Shown: positions 1 to 8,984 of the stretch, one piece after another
Position numbering within the stretch: the first letter of the stretch is position 1
Layout: the number at the start of each line of letters is the position of its first letter
Assembly: GCF_023517795.1 (NCBI RefSeq)
Contig: NZ_CP082928.1
Coordinates: 558,001-622,000, forward strand
Length of the DNA stretch: 64,000 nucleotides
Direction: 5' to 3'
From: Pseudomonas fulva
Lineage (GTDB): Bacteria; Pseudomonadota; Gammaproteobacteria; Pseudomonadales; Pseudomonadaceae
Notes under the pieces: model-generated
Told to the model about the DNA's origin: nothing
Database searches by the model: none
Seen by the model: only the letters and a program-made list of their open reading frames with translations
Translations under genes and position numbers: made by a program

Positions 1-375
1 GAGACGGCCAAGGCTGCCGTATTCCTTGAGCAGGTCAGCCACCACCTGCTCGCGAAAGGCCGGGTCCGCCACGTGCTCGACCACGTCACGCTTGGGCTTG
101 AACAGCATGGCGCTGATCGCGCCACCGCCCAGGCAACCGAGAATGCCGAACAGCATGGCATAGGCCTTGGCCATCTGCGCCGACTCGACCAGGCCGTCGA
201 GTATCCACAGCGCCAGCCCGTAGGCACCCAGGCTGACGATGGCGCTGACGATGATCGCCAGTACCAGATGCCGGGCATCGACGGTGTCGCCCCATACTTC
301 GTAGAGGTTGTCGGTGTTGCGGGCCGCGTCCGCGCTGGGCGGTGTCGCAGCCGGTCTGGCAAGCTCTTGGCTCAT
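1..375 (-). CDS. Predicted two-helix membrane protein, C-terminal end outside the window
   Basis: Only the first 125 codons lie in the window; no stop is reached before base 1. The start is the ATG at 373-375 (MSQELARPAAT). A polar N-terminus of about 35 residues is followed by two hydrophobic segments, roughly residues 36-58 (HLVLAIIVSAIVSLGAYG...) and 68-90 (AYAMLFGILGCLGGGAISAM). A charged tail then runs on (KPKRDVVEHVADPAF...). It is the last visible gene of the mevalonate/HMG operon, 116 bases after the hydratase-like gene, so a role in substrate uptake or membrane association is possible. That is inference from position only. I do not recognise the family. Confidence 0.6.
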   Translation of the reverse strand, partial: MSQELARPAATPPSADAARNTDNLYEVWGDTVDARHLVLAIIVSAIVSLGAYGLALWILDGLVESAQMAKAYAMLFGILGCLGGGAISAMLFKPKRDVVEHVADPAFREQVVADLLKEYGSLGRL

Positions 376-491
376 GGTGTCCCCCGCCCTTTCGGGCTCT
401 TGTTGTTATTGAGGAAGCAGCTGGTTGGCGACCGCAAGGTCGGGTTCGTGTGCACGCCAGGTGCCGGCCATGGCGCCCGCGTCGCTGTTGT

Positions 492-908
492 TCAGGCCGC
501 GCCGGCAAGGCGCAGGCTGGCGCCTCCCTGGGTGATCACCTGGCCCGCCTGGTTGCTCAGGCGCAGCGCCAGGGTCACGCGTCCGGCCTCTACCGCAACG
601 ACTTCACCGGCGGCGGTCAGCACATCGCCGATATAACCGGCGCGCCGGTTGCTGTACTGGAAGCTCAGCAACTCGTCGCCCTCTTCCATCCAGTCGTAGA
701 CCAGCTGGGTCAGCCAATCGCCCTGCAACGGGCCGTCCACGAGTAGCGCCGGATGCCCCTCATTCTGCTGGGCATAGGGCAGGTCATAGTGGATACGGTG
801 GGCGTTCCAGATGGCCGCGTTGTACAGGAACAGCTGCACGGTACCGGGCCGGTATTCGCGCTCGGGCAACCGCTGGCCCGCCCTGATCGTCTGCCTGGCC
901 ATGCTCAC
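492..908 (-). CDS. MaoC/hot-dog family hydratase-like protein, second subunit
   Basis: A 138-residue single hot-dog domain protein. Around residues 34-45 it carries WNAHRIHYDLPYA, the hydratase-2-like motif of the HTD2/mesaconyl-CoA hydratase branch. His40 and Asp42 are candidates for binding or catalysis, and the Asp of the classical MaoC motif is Asn35 here. The GTG start at 906-908 overlaps the TGA of the upstream gene (GTGA), which indicates translational coupling; an ATG two codons downstream is the alternative start. The preceding gene encodes another small hot-dog domain. The pair probably forms one heteromeric enoyl-CoA hydratase or 3-hydroxyacyl-CoA dehydratase, equivalent to the fused two-domain enzymes of this family. 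Substrate is inferred from context: a branched C5-C6 dicarboxylyl-CoA. Confidence 0.75.
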   Translation of the reverse strand: MSMARQTIRAGQRLPEREYRPGTVQLFLYNAAIWNAHRIHYDLPYAQQNEGHPALLVDGPLQGDWLTQLVYDWMEEGDELLSFQYSNRRAGYIGDVLTAAGEVVAVEAGRVTLALRLSNQAGQVITQGGASLRLAGAA

Positions 909-1363
909 CTCGCGATCCGGGTCAGGCGTTCGGTCACGACCGGCTCGCCCGCTTCGGTTTCAAAACGGTTCTCGAACACCAGAAAGATCAGCGGCCCCTC
1001 GGCGCCCTGTTTCTGGTAGATATCCAGCAGGGTCTGCCGACACAGCAGCACGTCGTCGGCAAAGATCCTGCGGTGCACCTGGTAATCGCTGCCGCCGGCC
1101 ATGATGCGCTTGAGCGGCAACTCGGGGATCAGCGGGTCGTCGGGCTTGTGTCCGTCCTCCAGCAGCTGCTCCAGGGGCAGCACCGGCATCATCGCGCTGA
1201 ACAGGAACAGCAGCGGCGCCTCGTCGCCATCGAGATAACGACGCTGACGCTGCCCGGTGGCCACCGCGTATTTCCTGATGTCGTTGCGGTTCACCTCGAA
1301 GCGCGACGGCGGCAGCGAGGTGCCGATACTGCGCCGCGCCGCAGCGCTGATCAGATCGACCAT
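905..1363 (-). CDS. FAS1-like dehydratase / hot-dog N-terminal domain protein, first subunit
   Basis: A 152-residue protein read from the ATG at 1361-1363 (MVDLISAAARRSIG). An open frame extends upstream to 1420, but the ATG overlaps the stop of the CoA-transferase gene as TGATG, so I chose it. The sequence resembles the N-terminal non-catalytic hot-dog domain found in HTD2-like and mesaconyl-CoA hydratases: substrate-binding segments, an aromatic-rich LLFLFSAMMPVLPLEQLLEDG stretch near residues 50-70, and a C-terminal FLVFENRFETEAGEPV segment typical of FAS1-like dehydratases. It lacks an obvious catalytic Asp/His pair and is expected to work with the next gene product. Coupling by overlap on both sides places it firmly in the operon. 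Confidence 0.72.
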   Translation of the reverse strand: MVDLISAAARRSIGTSLPPSRFEVNRNDIRKYAVATGQRQRRYLDGDEAPLLFLFSAMMPVLPLEQLLEDGHKPDDPLIPELPLKRIMAGGSDYQVHRRIFADDVLLCRQTLLDIYQKQGAEGPLIFLVFENRFETEAGEPVVTERLTRIAR

Positions 1364-2601
1364 CAGATCACCCCCAGGCGAACCAGCTCGGCGTATTCGG
1401 CTTCGTCCAGGCCCAGCCACTGGCGATAGATGGCGGCGTTGTGCTGGCCGACCGAGGGGGCGCTGGCGCCGCGCTCCAGAGTACCGCCGGAGAGTTTGAT
1501 CGGGTTGCCGAACACCTCGAAGCGCGCCCCCTGGCAGTCGACGGGCACCACCATGTCGCGTTCGCGCAGATGGGGGTCGGCCACCACTTCATCGATGCTC
1601 TTGATCGGCGACAGCGGGAAACGGTCACCGGTCATGGCCTCCAGCTCGGCCTTGGTATGGGCGCCGAGCCAGCGCTCCACGGCAGGCTTGACCTTGCGCA
1701 GGTAGACGTCGGTCTCGAAGCGCTTGGCCATGCTGTCGACCTCGGGGTCGCTGGCCATCGCCTCGTCGCCGAAGGTCAGGCAGGCCTCGCGCCAGAACTT
1801 GTCGGTGTAGGCACCGAAGAACACGTAGCCATCCTTGCAGGCGTAGCGCCCGTAGGGGCGCACGAACGGATGGCCATTGCCCTCGGGCACCGTGACCTTG
1901 CCGGTTTCGGTGTAGGTCACCAGGGCGTTCTCGGTGAGCGAGACGATCGAGTCCTGCTGCGACACGTCGACCAGCTGGCCCTGGCCGCTGCGTTCCGCTT
2001 CACGCAACGCACCGAGGGTACCGATGGCCGCATACAGCGCGGCGGACAGATCGCCCAGCACCGTGCCCACGCGCATCGGCTCCTCCACCGTGCCGTTCAT
2101 CGACCACAGGCCGCCGCTGGCCTGAGCGCTGCTGTCAAAGGCAGGCCGCAGCGAGTTCGGGCCGTACTGGCCGAAGCCACTGATGGCAGTGCACACGATG
2201 GCCGGGTTGACCTCCCTGAGCACCTCGTAGCCCAACCCCAGCCTGGCCATGGTGCCGGGCCGGAAGTTCTCGATGACGATATCGGCCTTGCGCACCATGT
2301 CCAGGAAGGTGGCCTTGCCCTCGGCCTTTTTCAGGTCCAGGCAGACCGCCATCTTGTTGCGGTTGAACTGGGCGAAGAAACCACTTACCGGCTCGCTGCT
2401 GCTGCGGCTGAGGGGCGGAAATTCGCGGGTTAGGTCGGGATCGGCGGGGTTCTCGATCTTGATCACCGTGGCCCCCATGTCGGCCAGCAGCATGGCGCAG
2501 TAAGGGCCGGCGACGACGCGGGTCAGGTCGAGGATGGTCACACCCTTCAGGGGCCCGGTGGTTCTGGCGAAGCTCGCCAATGCATCGGTCAGCGAATTCA
2601 T
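1363..2601 (-). CDS. Class III (CaiB/BaiF family) CoA-transferase
   Basis: A 412-residue protein of normal length for formyl-CoA transferase-type enzymes. The N-terminal segment GVTILDLTRVVAGPYCAMLLAD is typical of the family. The nucleophilic Asp is probably Asp184 in VLGDLSAALY, matching the conserved GD motif. These enzymes move CoA between carboxylates via an aspartyl-CoA anhydride. The nearest functional models are succinyl-CoA:3-hydroxymethylglutarate transferase (SUGCT), itaconate CoA-transferase and mesaconyl-CoA transferase, all acting on branched C5-C6 dicarboxylic acids. It lies 153 bases after the HMG-CoA lyase gene with AGGAG just upstream of its ATG, and overlaps the hydratase gene that follows. 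Activation of free 3-hydroxy-3-methylglutarate or a relative is my inference. Confidence 0.88.
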   Translation of the reverse strand: MNSLTDALASFARTTGPLKGVTILDLTRVVAGPYCAMLLADMGATVIKIENPADPDLTREFPPLSRSSSEPVSGFFAQFNRNKMAVCLDLKKAEGKATFLDMVRKADIVIENFRPGTMARLGLGYEVLREVNPAIVCTAISGFGQYGPNSLRPAFDSSAQASGGLWSMNGTVEEPMRVGTVLGDLSAALYAAIGTLGALREAERSGQGQLVDVSQQDSIVSLTENALVTYTETGKVTVPEGNGHPFVRPYGRYACKDGYVFFGAYTDKFWREACLTFGDEAMASDPEVDSMAKRFETDVYLRKVKPAVERWLGAHTKAELEAMTGDRFPLSPIKSIDEVVADPHLRERDMVVPVDCQGARFEVFGNPIKLSGGTLERGASAPSVGQHNAAIYRQWLGLDEAEYAELVRLGVI

Positions 2602-2754
2602 GGGTTCTCCTGTGTCGTACGTCGTCGGGGCGCAGAGGCGCTGCCATGGAAAAGCCGAAGTACGCTGGGACAGTGAATCGACGGAGTGCTCCGGGCAGTG
2701 CGACCTGAGGCTGTCGCGGCTGCCCGTAGCCGTTCCGGGTTGTTGTTCTGTGCC

Positions 2755-3657
2755 TCAAGGCGCCCTTCCATGCATGGCGTTGGCCACCCTCGAGGCCGAG
2801 GGTTTGCCCAGCGCCGCGTCGATGAAAGCCCCGGCCTCGAGCAGTGCCGGCAGGTCCACGCCGGTTGCCAGGCCCTGGCCCTCGAGCAGATAGACCAGTT
2901 CCTCGGTGGCCACATTGCCGGTGGCGCCGGGCGAATAGGGGCAGCCACCGAGGCCGGAAACCGAGCTGTCGAACACCCGCACACCAGCCTCCAGAGCGGC
3001 CTGGAAATTGGCCACCGCCATGCCGTAAGTGTCGTGGAAATGCCCGGCCAGTGCCGTGATCGGCACCTCGCTGGCGCAGGCCTGGATCAGCGCTCTGGCC
3101 TTGCCTGGCGTGCCTCGGCCGATGGTGTCGCCCAGGCTGATCTCATAGCAGCCCATGGCGTGCAGCTCGCGCACGACCCGCAGCACATCGGCCACCGGCA
3201 CCTCGCCCGTAAACGGGCAACCGAGCACACAGGAGACATAACCGCGTACCGCCACGCCCTGCGCCAGCGCCTTGGCCAATACCGGCTGGAAACGCTGCAG
3301 GCTTTCGGCGATGGAGCAATTGATGTTCTTCTGCGAAAACGTCTCGGAGGCCGCGGCGAAAACCGCCACCTCCCGGCACCCGGCCTGCAGCGCAGCGTCG
3401 AGCCCCTGCAGATTGGGCACCAGCGCCGTATAGGTCACCCCGGGGCGTTGCCCGAGGCGGCGTAGCACCTCGCCGGAGTCGGCCATCTGCGGCACCCAGC
3501 GTGGCGATACGAACGCACCGGCCTCGAGGGTCCGCAGCCCAGCCGCGACCAGCCGCTCGATCAGCGCCACGCGCACCTCGACCGGCAGGGTCAGGGCTTC
3601 GTTCTGCAGGCCGTCGCGGGCACCGACCTCCACCAGCCTGACCGCAGGCATGCTCAT
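2755..3657 (-). CDS. mvaB: Hydroxymethylglutaryl-CoA lyase
   Basis: A 300-residue TIM-barrel enzyme cleaving HMG-CoA to acetoacetate and acetyl-CoA. The N-terminal metal and substrate segment [14 protein letters not shown] (about residues 7-20) and the lyase signature [18 protein letters not shown] (about residues 230-250, with the catalytic Cys) are present. The His pair of the metal site is seen in [10 protein letters not shown]. Length matches bacterial MvaB and mammalian HMGCL cores. The start ATG overlaps the stop of mvaA (ATGA at 3654-3657), so the two enzymes are translationally coupled, as expected for consecutive steps. It belongs to the DRE-TIM family; a citramalyl-CoA-type substrate is less likely given the adjacent HMG-CoA reductase. 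Confidence 0.95.
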   Translation of the reverse strand: MSMPAVRLVEVGARDGLQNEALTLPVEVRVALIERLVAAGLRTLEAGAFVSPRWVPQMADSGEVLRRLGQRPGVTYTALVPNLQGLDAALQAGCREVAVFAAASETFSQKNINCSIAESLQRFQPVLAKALAQGVAVRGYVSCVLGCPFTGEVPVADVLRVVRELHAMGCYEISLGDTIGRGTPGKARALIQACASEVPITALAGHFHDTYGMAVANFQAALEAGVRVFDSSVSGLGGCPYSPGATGNVATEELVYLLEGQGLATGVDLPALLEAGAFIDAALGKPSASRVANAMHGRAP

Positions 3658-4940
3658 TGCCCGCGCTTTTCGCGCAACAACGCCTCGGCGCGGTCGGCGC
3701 GCACGTCGCGGGTCTCGACCATGCGCTTGACCAGCCAGTCCAGCTCATCGCCACGGGCACCGGCCGACAGCGCGATATTGCGTGCATGCAGGGCCATGTG
3801 GCCGCGCTGGATACCTTCGGTGGCCAGGGCGCGCAAGGCCCCGAGGTTCTGCGCCAGGCCGACGGCGACGGCGATCTCGCCCAGCTCCTGGGCGCTCTTC
3901 ACACCGAGAATGCGCAACGACAGCTGGGCCAGTGGATGGGTCTTGGTGGCGCCACCGACCAGGCCGAGGGGCATGGGCATCTCGAGGGTGCCCACCAGGT
4001 GGCCCTGGCGATCCTTCTCCCAGGTGGTCAGGGAGCCGTAATGGCCATGGCGGCAGGCATAGGCATGGGCGCCCGCCTCCACGGCCCGCCAATCGTTGCC
4101 GGTGGCCACTACCAGAGGGTCGATGCCGTTCATGATGCCCTTGTTGTGGGTCGCGGCGCGGTACGGATCGATGGCCGCGAAGGTATAGGCATCGATCACC
4201 CCTTCGATGACCTCGGTGCCCTTGTACTCGGCGGTATCCAGATGTTCCGGGGCGATCCGCAACTGGGCACGGGCCAGGCGCAGATCGGCGAGGTTGGAGA
4301 GGATGCGCAGGCGCACCTTGCCGCCGGTGAGCTGCTCCATCAGCGGCGCCACGGCCTCGGCCATGGTGTTCACGGTGTTGGCGCCCATGGCGTCGCGCAC
4401 GTCGACGATCAGGTGCGCGACCAGCATCGGCCCCCGCGGGCTGTCGATAAAGGTATGCACCTCGATATCACGGCAACCGCCGCCCAGGCTGTTCAGCAAC
4501 TGGTCCTTGCTGTTGGCCAGGGTGATGATCTCGTCCTTGTTGCGCAGCAGGCTGAGGCGCGCGTTGTAGGGATCGCTGACACCGATGATCTGCACCTGGG
4601 CACGCATCAGCGGCGCACTGCTGGAAGTCTGGAAGCCACCTGCGGGGCGGGTCAGCTTGGCCATGAACGAAGCCGCAGCCACCACCGAGGGCTCCTCCAC
4701 CACCAGCGGGATGAGCATCTCCCGGCCGTTGATGCGGAAGTTGCTGGCCAGGGCGTAGGGCAGCTCGAACGTGCCGATCACGTTCTCGATCATGCCGTCG
4801 GCGATCTCCAGCGGCAGCGCACCGGCGTCACGCAGAAGCGCGGTGTCCGCGGCGGACAGGCCGAGCAGTTGCTGCACGTGGTCGAGACGTTGCGAGGGGG
4901 ACAGGTTACGGAAATCGGGCAGGCGGGAATCGATCGACAT
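3654..4940 (-). CDS. mvaA: Class II HMG-CoA reductase, degradative
   Basis: A 428-residue protein with the length and residue numbering I recall for the Pseudomonas mevalonii enzyme. All four catalytic residues are present: Glu83 (VVEEPS), Lys267 (ATHNKG), Asp283 (TGNDWR) and His381 (QRGHMA). Asp146 (NSKDQLL), which favours NADH over NADPH in that enzyme, is also present. This indicates the catabolic direction: mevalonate plus CoA plus 2 NAD+ to HMG-CoA. It has no membrane anchor. It is the first gene of the operon and is divergent from the MocR-type regulator, with 117 bases between starts. The ATG at 4938-4940 follows a CGAGGAGCGCCC leader that supplies the ribosome binding site. Confidence 0.97.
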   Translation of the reverse strand: MSIDSRLPDFRNLSPSQRLDHVQQLLGLSAADTALLRDAGALPLEIADGMIENVIGTFELPYALASNFRINGREMLIPLVVEEPSVVAAASFMAKLTRPAGGFQTSSSAPLMRAQVQIIGVSDPYNARLSLLRNKDEIITLANSKDQLLNSLGGGCRDIEVHTFIDSPRGPMLVAHLIVDVRDAMGANTVNTMAEAVAPLMEQLTGGKVRLRILSNLADLRLARAQLRIAPEHLDTAEYKGTEVIEGVIDAYTFAAIDPYRAATHNKGIMNGIDPLVVATGNDWRAVEAGAHAYACRHGHYGSLTTWEKDRQGHLVGTLEMPMPLGLVGGATKTHPLAQLSLRILGVKSAQELGEIAVAVGLAQNLGALRALATEGIQRGHMALHARNIALSAGARGDELDWLVKRMVETRDVRADRAEALLREKRGQ

Positions 4941-4990
4941 GGGCGCTCCTCGGGGAGTCGTTTGTTCTTGGTTGAGACGAACGTTAGCCG

Positions 4991-5044
4991 CACTGTATCC
5001 CTGAAAGAAGGTACAGTTTGCCCGGACACTTCATTCCTGTACCC
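4991..5044. promoter_or_regulatory. Candidate operator region: three TGTA(T/C)CC repeats between mvaA and its regulator
   Basis: TGTATCC at 4994-5000 and TGTACCC at 5038-5044 are direct repeats on the plus strand, exactly 44 bases apart (about four helical turns). An inverted copy, GGTACAG, lies at 5010-5016 and gives ACTGTATCC...GGTACAGT dyad symmetry with the first copy. MocR-type regulators commonly bind widely spaced direct repeats next to their own gene, so this intergenic region is a plausible binding site controlling both directions. The repeats are seen; the binding is inferred. Confidence 0.45.
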
Positions 5045-5057
5045 AGGGATTTGCGCC

Positions 5058-6455
5058 ATGCCCAGACCCACCCTTGCCCAGAAAGTCGCCGATGCCATCG
5101 CCAGGCAGATCGCCGATGGCGCCCTGCAGGCAGGCAGCAAACTGCCCTCGCTGCGCGAGTACATGCGCCTGCACGGGCACTCCAAGAACACCGTGATCAC
5201 CGCCTACGAACACCTGGCCTCCCAGGGGCTGGTGGAGGCCCGCCACGGCAAGGGGTTCTTCGTCTGCAGGACCGTCAGCGCCAGCGTCGAGGATGACGAA
5301 GCACAGCCCTATACCCGGGCGCTGGACACCATCTGGATGATGCGCCAGCAGTTCGTTCGCGACCCCGGCCATTCGCACCTCGGCGAGGGTTTTCCGCCGG
5401 TGGAATGGCTGATGGACATGCGCCTGGACAAGTTTCATCGCCAGGTGGTGCGCGGTGGCGTGACCACCCTGTTTCGCTACGGCACGCGGCTGGGCAACCC
5501 CGGCCTGCGCCAGCGCCTGGCGCAAAAGCTGGCGGACTACCGCATCGCCGTCTCGCCGCGGCAACTGGTCACCACCCTGGGCGCCAACCACGGCATGGAC
5601 CTGATCATCCGCCGCTACGTCATTCCCGGCGACGCGGTGCTGGTCGAAGATCCGGGCTATTACCCGCTGTTCGGCAAATTGCAGCTGCAGGGCGCGCGCA
5701 TGCTCGGCATACCGCGGGAGGCCGACGGGCCGGATCTGGATGCCCTGGAGCAGGTGTTGAAAAGAGCAAGGCCCAAGCTGTTCTTCCTCCAGTCGGTGGG
5801 CCACAACCCCACCGGCTCGGACATCTCCCCCGCCAAGGCCCACCGCCTGCTGCAGCTTGCCCAAGCGCATGACCTGCTGCTGGTGGAGAACGACGCCATG
5901 GCCGACTTCAAACCCAGCTCGGCCACCAAGCTGACGGCACTGGACCAGTGCGAGCGCACCCTGTACCTGGGCAGTTTTTCCAAATCGATTTCCGCCGCCT
6001 TGCGCGTCGGCTTCATCGCCGGCAGCAAACAGCGCATCGAGGAACTGGCCGACCTGAAGATGCTGCTGCACAACAGCGGCGCCGAATACAGCGAGCGCAC
6101 CATCGAGGTGATCCTTGGCGAGGGGCATTTCCTGCGGCACCTGTCGCGCCTGCAGGATCGCCTGGGCGCCGCCACGCAACGTGGCCTCGCGGTGCTCGAC
6201 GAGCTGGGTGCCGAGGTGTTCTGCCGGCCGCAGCAGAGCCTCTACCTGTGGGCGCGCTTTCCCGGCATCGATGACGCCACCGCCCTGACCCGCCATTGCC
6301 TGACCCAGGGGGTGATGCTCGCGCCGGGCTCGATCTTCGCCGTCAACCGGCAGACACCGGTGCCCTGGACGCGCCTCAACGTGGCCTACCTGGATGATCC
6401 GGCATTTCGCCGCAGCCTGATGCGCCAGGCGCAACTGGGTGTCGGTACCCGGTGA
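5058..6455 (+). CDS. MocR-type GntR regulator with aminotransferase-like domain
   Basis: A 465-residue regulator starting at ATG 5058 (MPRPTLAQKVADAIARQIAD); the frame is open far upstream, but only as the antisense of mvaA. Residues 1-75 form a GntR-type winged helix (SLREYMRLHGHSKNTVITAYEHL and the wing ARHGKGFFV). A type I PLP aminotransferase fold occupies about residues 110-460. PLP residues are visible: HNPTGSD near 249-255, the aromatic-rich region near 201, and the Schiff-base Lys309 in GSFSKS. Such proteins sense a ligand through PLP chemistry or PLP itself. Its divergent position next to mvaA makes it the likely regulator of the mevalonate operon. The ligand is unknown and mevalonate is not obviously an aminotransferase ligand. 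Confidence 0.88.
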   Translation: MPRPTLAQKVADAIARQIADGALQAGSKLPSLREYMRLHGHSKNTVITAYEHLASQGLVEARHGKGFFVCRTVSASVEDDEAQPYTRALDTIWMMRQQFVRDPGHSHLGEGFPPVEWLMDMRLDKFHRQVVRGGVTTLFRYGTRLGNPGLRQRLAQKLADYRIAVSPRQLVTTLGANHGMDLIIRRYVIPGDAVLVEDPGYYPLFGKLQLQGARMLGIPREADGPDLDALEQVLKRARPKLFFLQSVGHNPTGSDISPAKAHRLLQLAQAHDLLLVENDAMADFKPSSATKLTALDQCERTLYLGSFSKSISAALRVGFIAGSKQRIEELADLKMLLHNSGAEYSERTIEVILGEGHFLRHLSRLQDRLGAATQRGLAVLDELGAEVFCRPQQSLYLWARFPGIDDATALTRHCLTQGVMLAPGSIFAVNRQTPVPWTRLNVAYLDDPAFRRSLMRQAQLGVGTR

Positions 6456-6461
6456 CGTCGG

Positions 6462-8090
6462 TCAGACCCGGAAGGCGGTAACCAGGCCATTGAGGCTGAC
6501 CGCCAGGCACGAAAGCTCCTGGCTCGCCGCGCGGGTCTGGTTGGCGCCGGCCGAGGTCTGCTGCGACAGGTCGCGAATGTTCACCAGGTTGCGATCGACC
6601 TCGCGGGCCACCTGGGCCTGCTGCTCCGCAGCGCTGGCGATCACCAGGTTGCGCTCGGTGATCGCGGCGATGGCCTGCACGATCGCCTCCAGGGCATCCC
6701 CCGCCGACTGGGCCAGGGTCAGGGTGGCACCGGCACGTGAACTGCTGTTGTGCATGGCCGTGACGGCCTGTTCGGTACCGCGCTGGATGCCCTCGATCAT
6801 CTGCTCGATTTCCCGGGTCGATTGCTGGGTGCGGTGCGCCAGGGCGCGCACCTCGTCGGCCACCACGGCGAAACCACGTCCCTGCTCCCCTGCCCTGGCC
6901 GCCTCGATGGCAGCGTTCAGGGCCAGCAGGTTGGTCTGTTCGGCAATCGAGCGAATCACCGTGACCACCTGGCTGATCTCGCGGACGTTGCCGGCCAGCT
7001 TGCCGATCTCGCCGGAGGTATCGCTGACGTCCCGGGCCAGCAGGTGAATCGAATCGACGGTCTGGCGCACCTGGTCCTGCCCGAGGCGTGCGGTCTGGTC
7101 CGACTGGCGCGACGCCTCGGAGGTACTGACGGCATTCTGCGCCACCTCCTCCACCGTGGCGGTCATCTGGTTCACCGCCGTGGCCGCCTGTTCGATTTCC
7201 TCGTTCTGCAGGTGCAGGCCGCGGGTCGCATCCTCGGTCACCGCATGCAGCTCTTCCGACGACGAGGCCAGCTGGTTGGAAGACTCGCCGATGCGCTGCA
7301 AGGTGTCGCGCAGGCTGCGCTGCATGGCTGCCAGCGCCTGAAGCAGCTGGGCAGGCTCGTCACGGCCGTGATCGTCGACGTCCCGAGTGAGGTCACCGGC
7401 GGCGATGGTCTGCGCCACCTCGACGGCCCTGCCGAGCGGCTTGACGATGCTGCGCGTCAGGTAGATCGCCAGCAGGATGGTCATCACCGTCGCGATGATC
7501 ACCACCAGCACGACGATGCTGGTGCTGTGCTCGTACACCGCGTCGCTCTCGCCAAAGGCCTGCATGGCGCCCTGGCGGTTGAACTCGGTCAGCTCCCTCA
7601 GCTTCCTGACCAGCAGATCACCTTCCTCGGCCATCACCCCGGTCAGAATCCGCCCGGCGCCGTTGCGCTCACCGCGCAGCATCAACTCGACCACTTCGCC
7701 CTGGTGCTGCAGGTAGCGATCCTTGATGCCGAGCAGCTCCTGGAGCAGGATCCGCTCGGCGTCGGAGTCAACCAGCGCCGTGTAACGGTTCTGCGCACTG
7801 CCCAGATCCGCCTTGGCCGCGTCCAGCCCCGGCAGGGCGGCACGCCTCGCCTGCTCGGTGTCGAGCGCATAGAAGCGCAAGGTCAGCGCCCTGACCCGCA
7901 TGGCCGAAACGCCCAGGTCGTTCAATGCCAGGGTGGATGGAAACCACTTGGCCTCGATGGCATCGCTCATGTTGTCCATGCGCTGCATCTGCGACAGCGT
8001 GATGACGCCCAGCAGCACCAGCAAGGTCGCCAAGGCGGCGAAGCAAAGGCCGGCACGCAAGCCGATTTTCATAGTTCTGAGCGACATCAA
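6462..8090 (-). CDS. Methyl-accepting chemotaxis protein
   Basis: A 542-residue transducer. TM1 lies at about residues 10-30 ([21 protein letters not shown]). A periplasmic helical sensor of about 160 residues resembles a 4HB-type domain. TM2 is near 193-213 ([22 protein letters not shown]), followed by HAMP and then a cytoplasmic coiled coil. The signalling tip is very well conserved ([20 protein letters not shown] then [15 protein letters not shown]). No C-terminal CheR/CheB-docking pentapeptide is present. An ATG at codon 7 (MKIGLRAG) is an alternative start. It is convergent with the MocR gene, with only six bases between stops. The ligand cannot be read from the sequence. Confidence 0.93.
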   Translation of the reverse strand: MMSLRTMKIGLRAGLCFAALATLLVLLGVITLSQMQRMDNMSDAIEAKWFPSTLALNDLGVSAMRVRALTLRFYALDTEQARRAALPGLDAAKADLGSAQNRYTALVDSDAERILLQELLGIKDRYLQHQGEVVELMLRGERNGAGRILTGVMAEEGDLLVRKLRELTEFNRQGAMQAFGESDAVYEHSTSIVVLVVIIATVMTILLAIYLTRSIVKPLGRAVEVAQTIAAGDLTRDVDDHGRDEPAQLLQALAAMQRSLRDTLQRIGESSNQLASSSEELHAVTEDATRGLHLQNEEIEQAATAVNQMTATVEEVAQNAVSTSEASRQSDQTARLGQDQVRQTVDSIHLLARDVSDTSGEIGKLAGNVREISQVVTVIRSIAEQTNLLALNAAIEAARAGEQGRGFAVVADEVRALAHRTQQSTREIEQMIEGIQRGTEQAVTAMHNSSSRAGATLTLAQSAGDALEAIVQAIAAITERNLVIASAAEQQAQVAREVDRNLVNIRDLSQQTSAGANQTRAASQELSCLAVSLNGLVTAFRV

Positions 8091-8168
8091 TCCTGCCCTT
8101 TCGTTATCGGTTGCCCTTTCGGGAATGGGGTAGCGGTTACACGCGGCTGTCGCCGCCCATTGGCCTGG

Positions 8169-8984
8169 TCAATCGGCCTGCAGCACACAGGGCCTGTCGA
8201 GCCCGTCGAGCAGCTTCTGCGCGCGGGCGAACAGAAACCCCTGCACCCACTGGGCCTCGCATTCGCGACTGATCGCCAGGTCATCCGCGGTCTCGATACC
8301 CTCGACCACCACATGGGCGGCCAGGGTGTTGCACAGCCCTACCAGGTGCCTGAGGGTCTTGGCATGCAGGGAGGAGCGCCGGGCACGCTGCACATAGCCC
8401 TGATCGATCTTGATGATGTCCGGCTGTGCCTGCTGGATGAAGGCCAGGGTGCCGAACCCCGAGCCGAAATCGTCGATGGCCACGTGGCAGCCGGTGCTGC
8501 GCAACTGGTGGACGAACTCCACGGCCTGGTCATGGCTGATCGGCGCCGAGCTTTCGGTGATCTCGATGACCAGGCGCGAGGCGATGCCGCTGTCGGCGAG
8601 GCGCTGCAGCACCTGCTCCCAGTGATAGTCGAGGGTGGCGCTCTGCGCGGAAACGTTGCAGCCCAGGGTCAGCGTGGGGTGCCTTGCCAGCAGGCTGATG
8701 ATGGCCTCGACGACGCAGCGGTCGAGGCGGCGCATCGAATGCCTGCGCTCCAGCACCGCGAACGGATTGAAGCCCAGGGGCTCGCCGTCGCTGCGCAGCA
8801 ACCCCTCCTGGTAGAGCGTGCGTGCGGTATCCGCCGCTGCCCTGACCGGCTGGAAGGCCAGGTGAAACCGGCCGCGCTGCAACTGCTCGTAGACATACCG
8901 CACCCGCGCCTCATCGGACGAAACGGTGGCTGCGCAAATGGCATCGAGGTCGGGCAGTGGGCGGGCGGCAAACATCGAGGGCAT
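8169..8984 (-). CDS. Stand-alone EAL-domain cyclic-di-GMP phosphodiesterase
   Basis: A 271-residue protein consisting almost entirely of an EAL domain (about residues 35-265) with a short N-terminus and no membrane segment. Catalytic positions can be followed: Glu60 in EGLLR (the ExLxR form of EAL), Asn110 (CNVS), Glu141 (EITES), Asp171-Asp172 (DDFGSG), Lys192 (KID) and Glu228 (VVEGIE). All look intact, so c-di-GMP hydrolysis to pGpG is plausible. The Gly in place of Ala of EAL is tolerated in the family. It follows the chemoreceptor start by 78 bases and may be transcribed with it. A 12-base palindrome lies upstream of its start at 9024-9035. Confidence 0.88.
   Translation of the reverse strand: MPSMFAARPLPDLDAICAATVSSDEARVRYVYEQLQRGRFHLAFQPVRAAADTARTLYQEGLLRSDGEPLGFNPFAVLERRHSMRRLDRCVVEAIISLLARHPTLTLGCNVSAQSATLDYHWEQVLQRLADSGIASRLVIEITESSAPISHDQAVEFVHQLRSTGCHVAIDDFGSGFGTLAFIQQAQPDIIKIDQGYVQRARRSSLHAKTLRHLVGLCNTLAAHVVVEGIETADDLAISRECEAQWVQGFLFARAQKLLDGLDRPCVLQAD

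Noticed and set aside
3657..5057. Long plus-strand open frame (932 codons in total) continuing into the MocR regulator
   Set aside because: The first 467 codons are the antisense of mvaA with low-complexity His/Gln/Gly-rich translation and no start signal. The real regulator starts at ATG 5058.
5031..6434. A 467-codon minus-strand frame opposite the MocR gene
   Set aside because: It has typical antisense composition of a GC-rich gene and no family resemblance; the plus strand has clear HTH and aminotransferase motifs.
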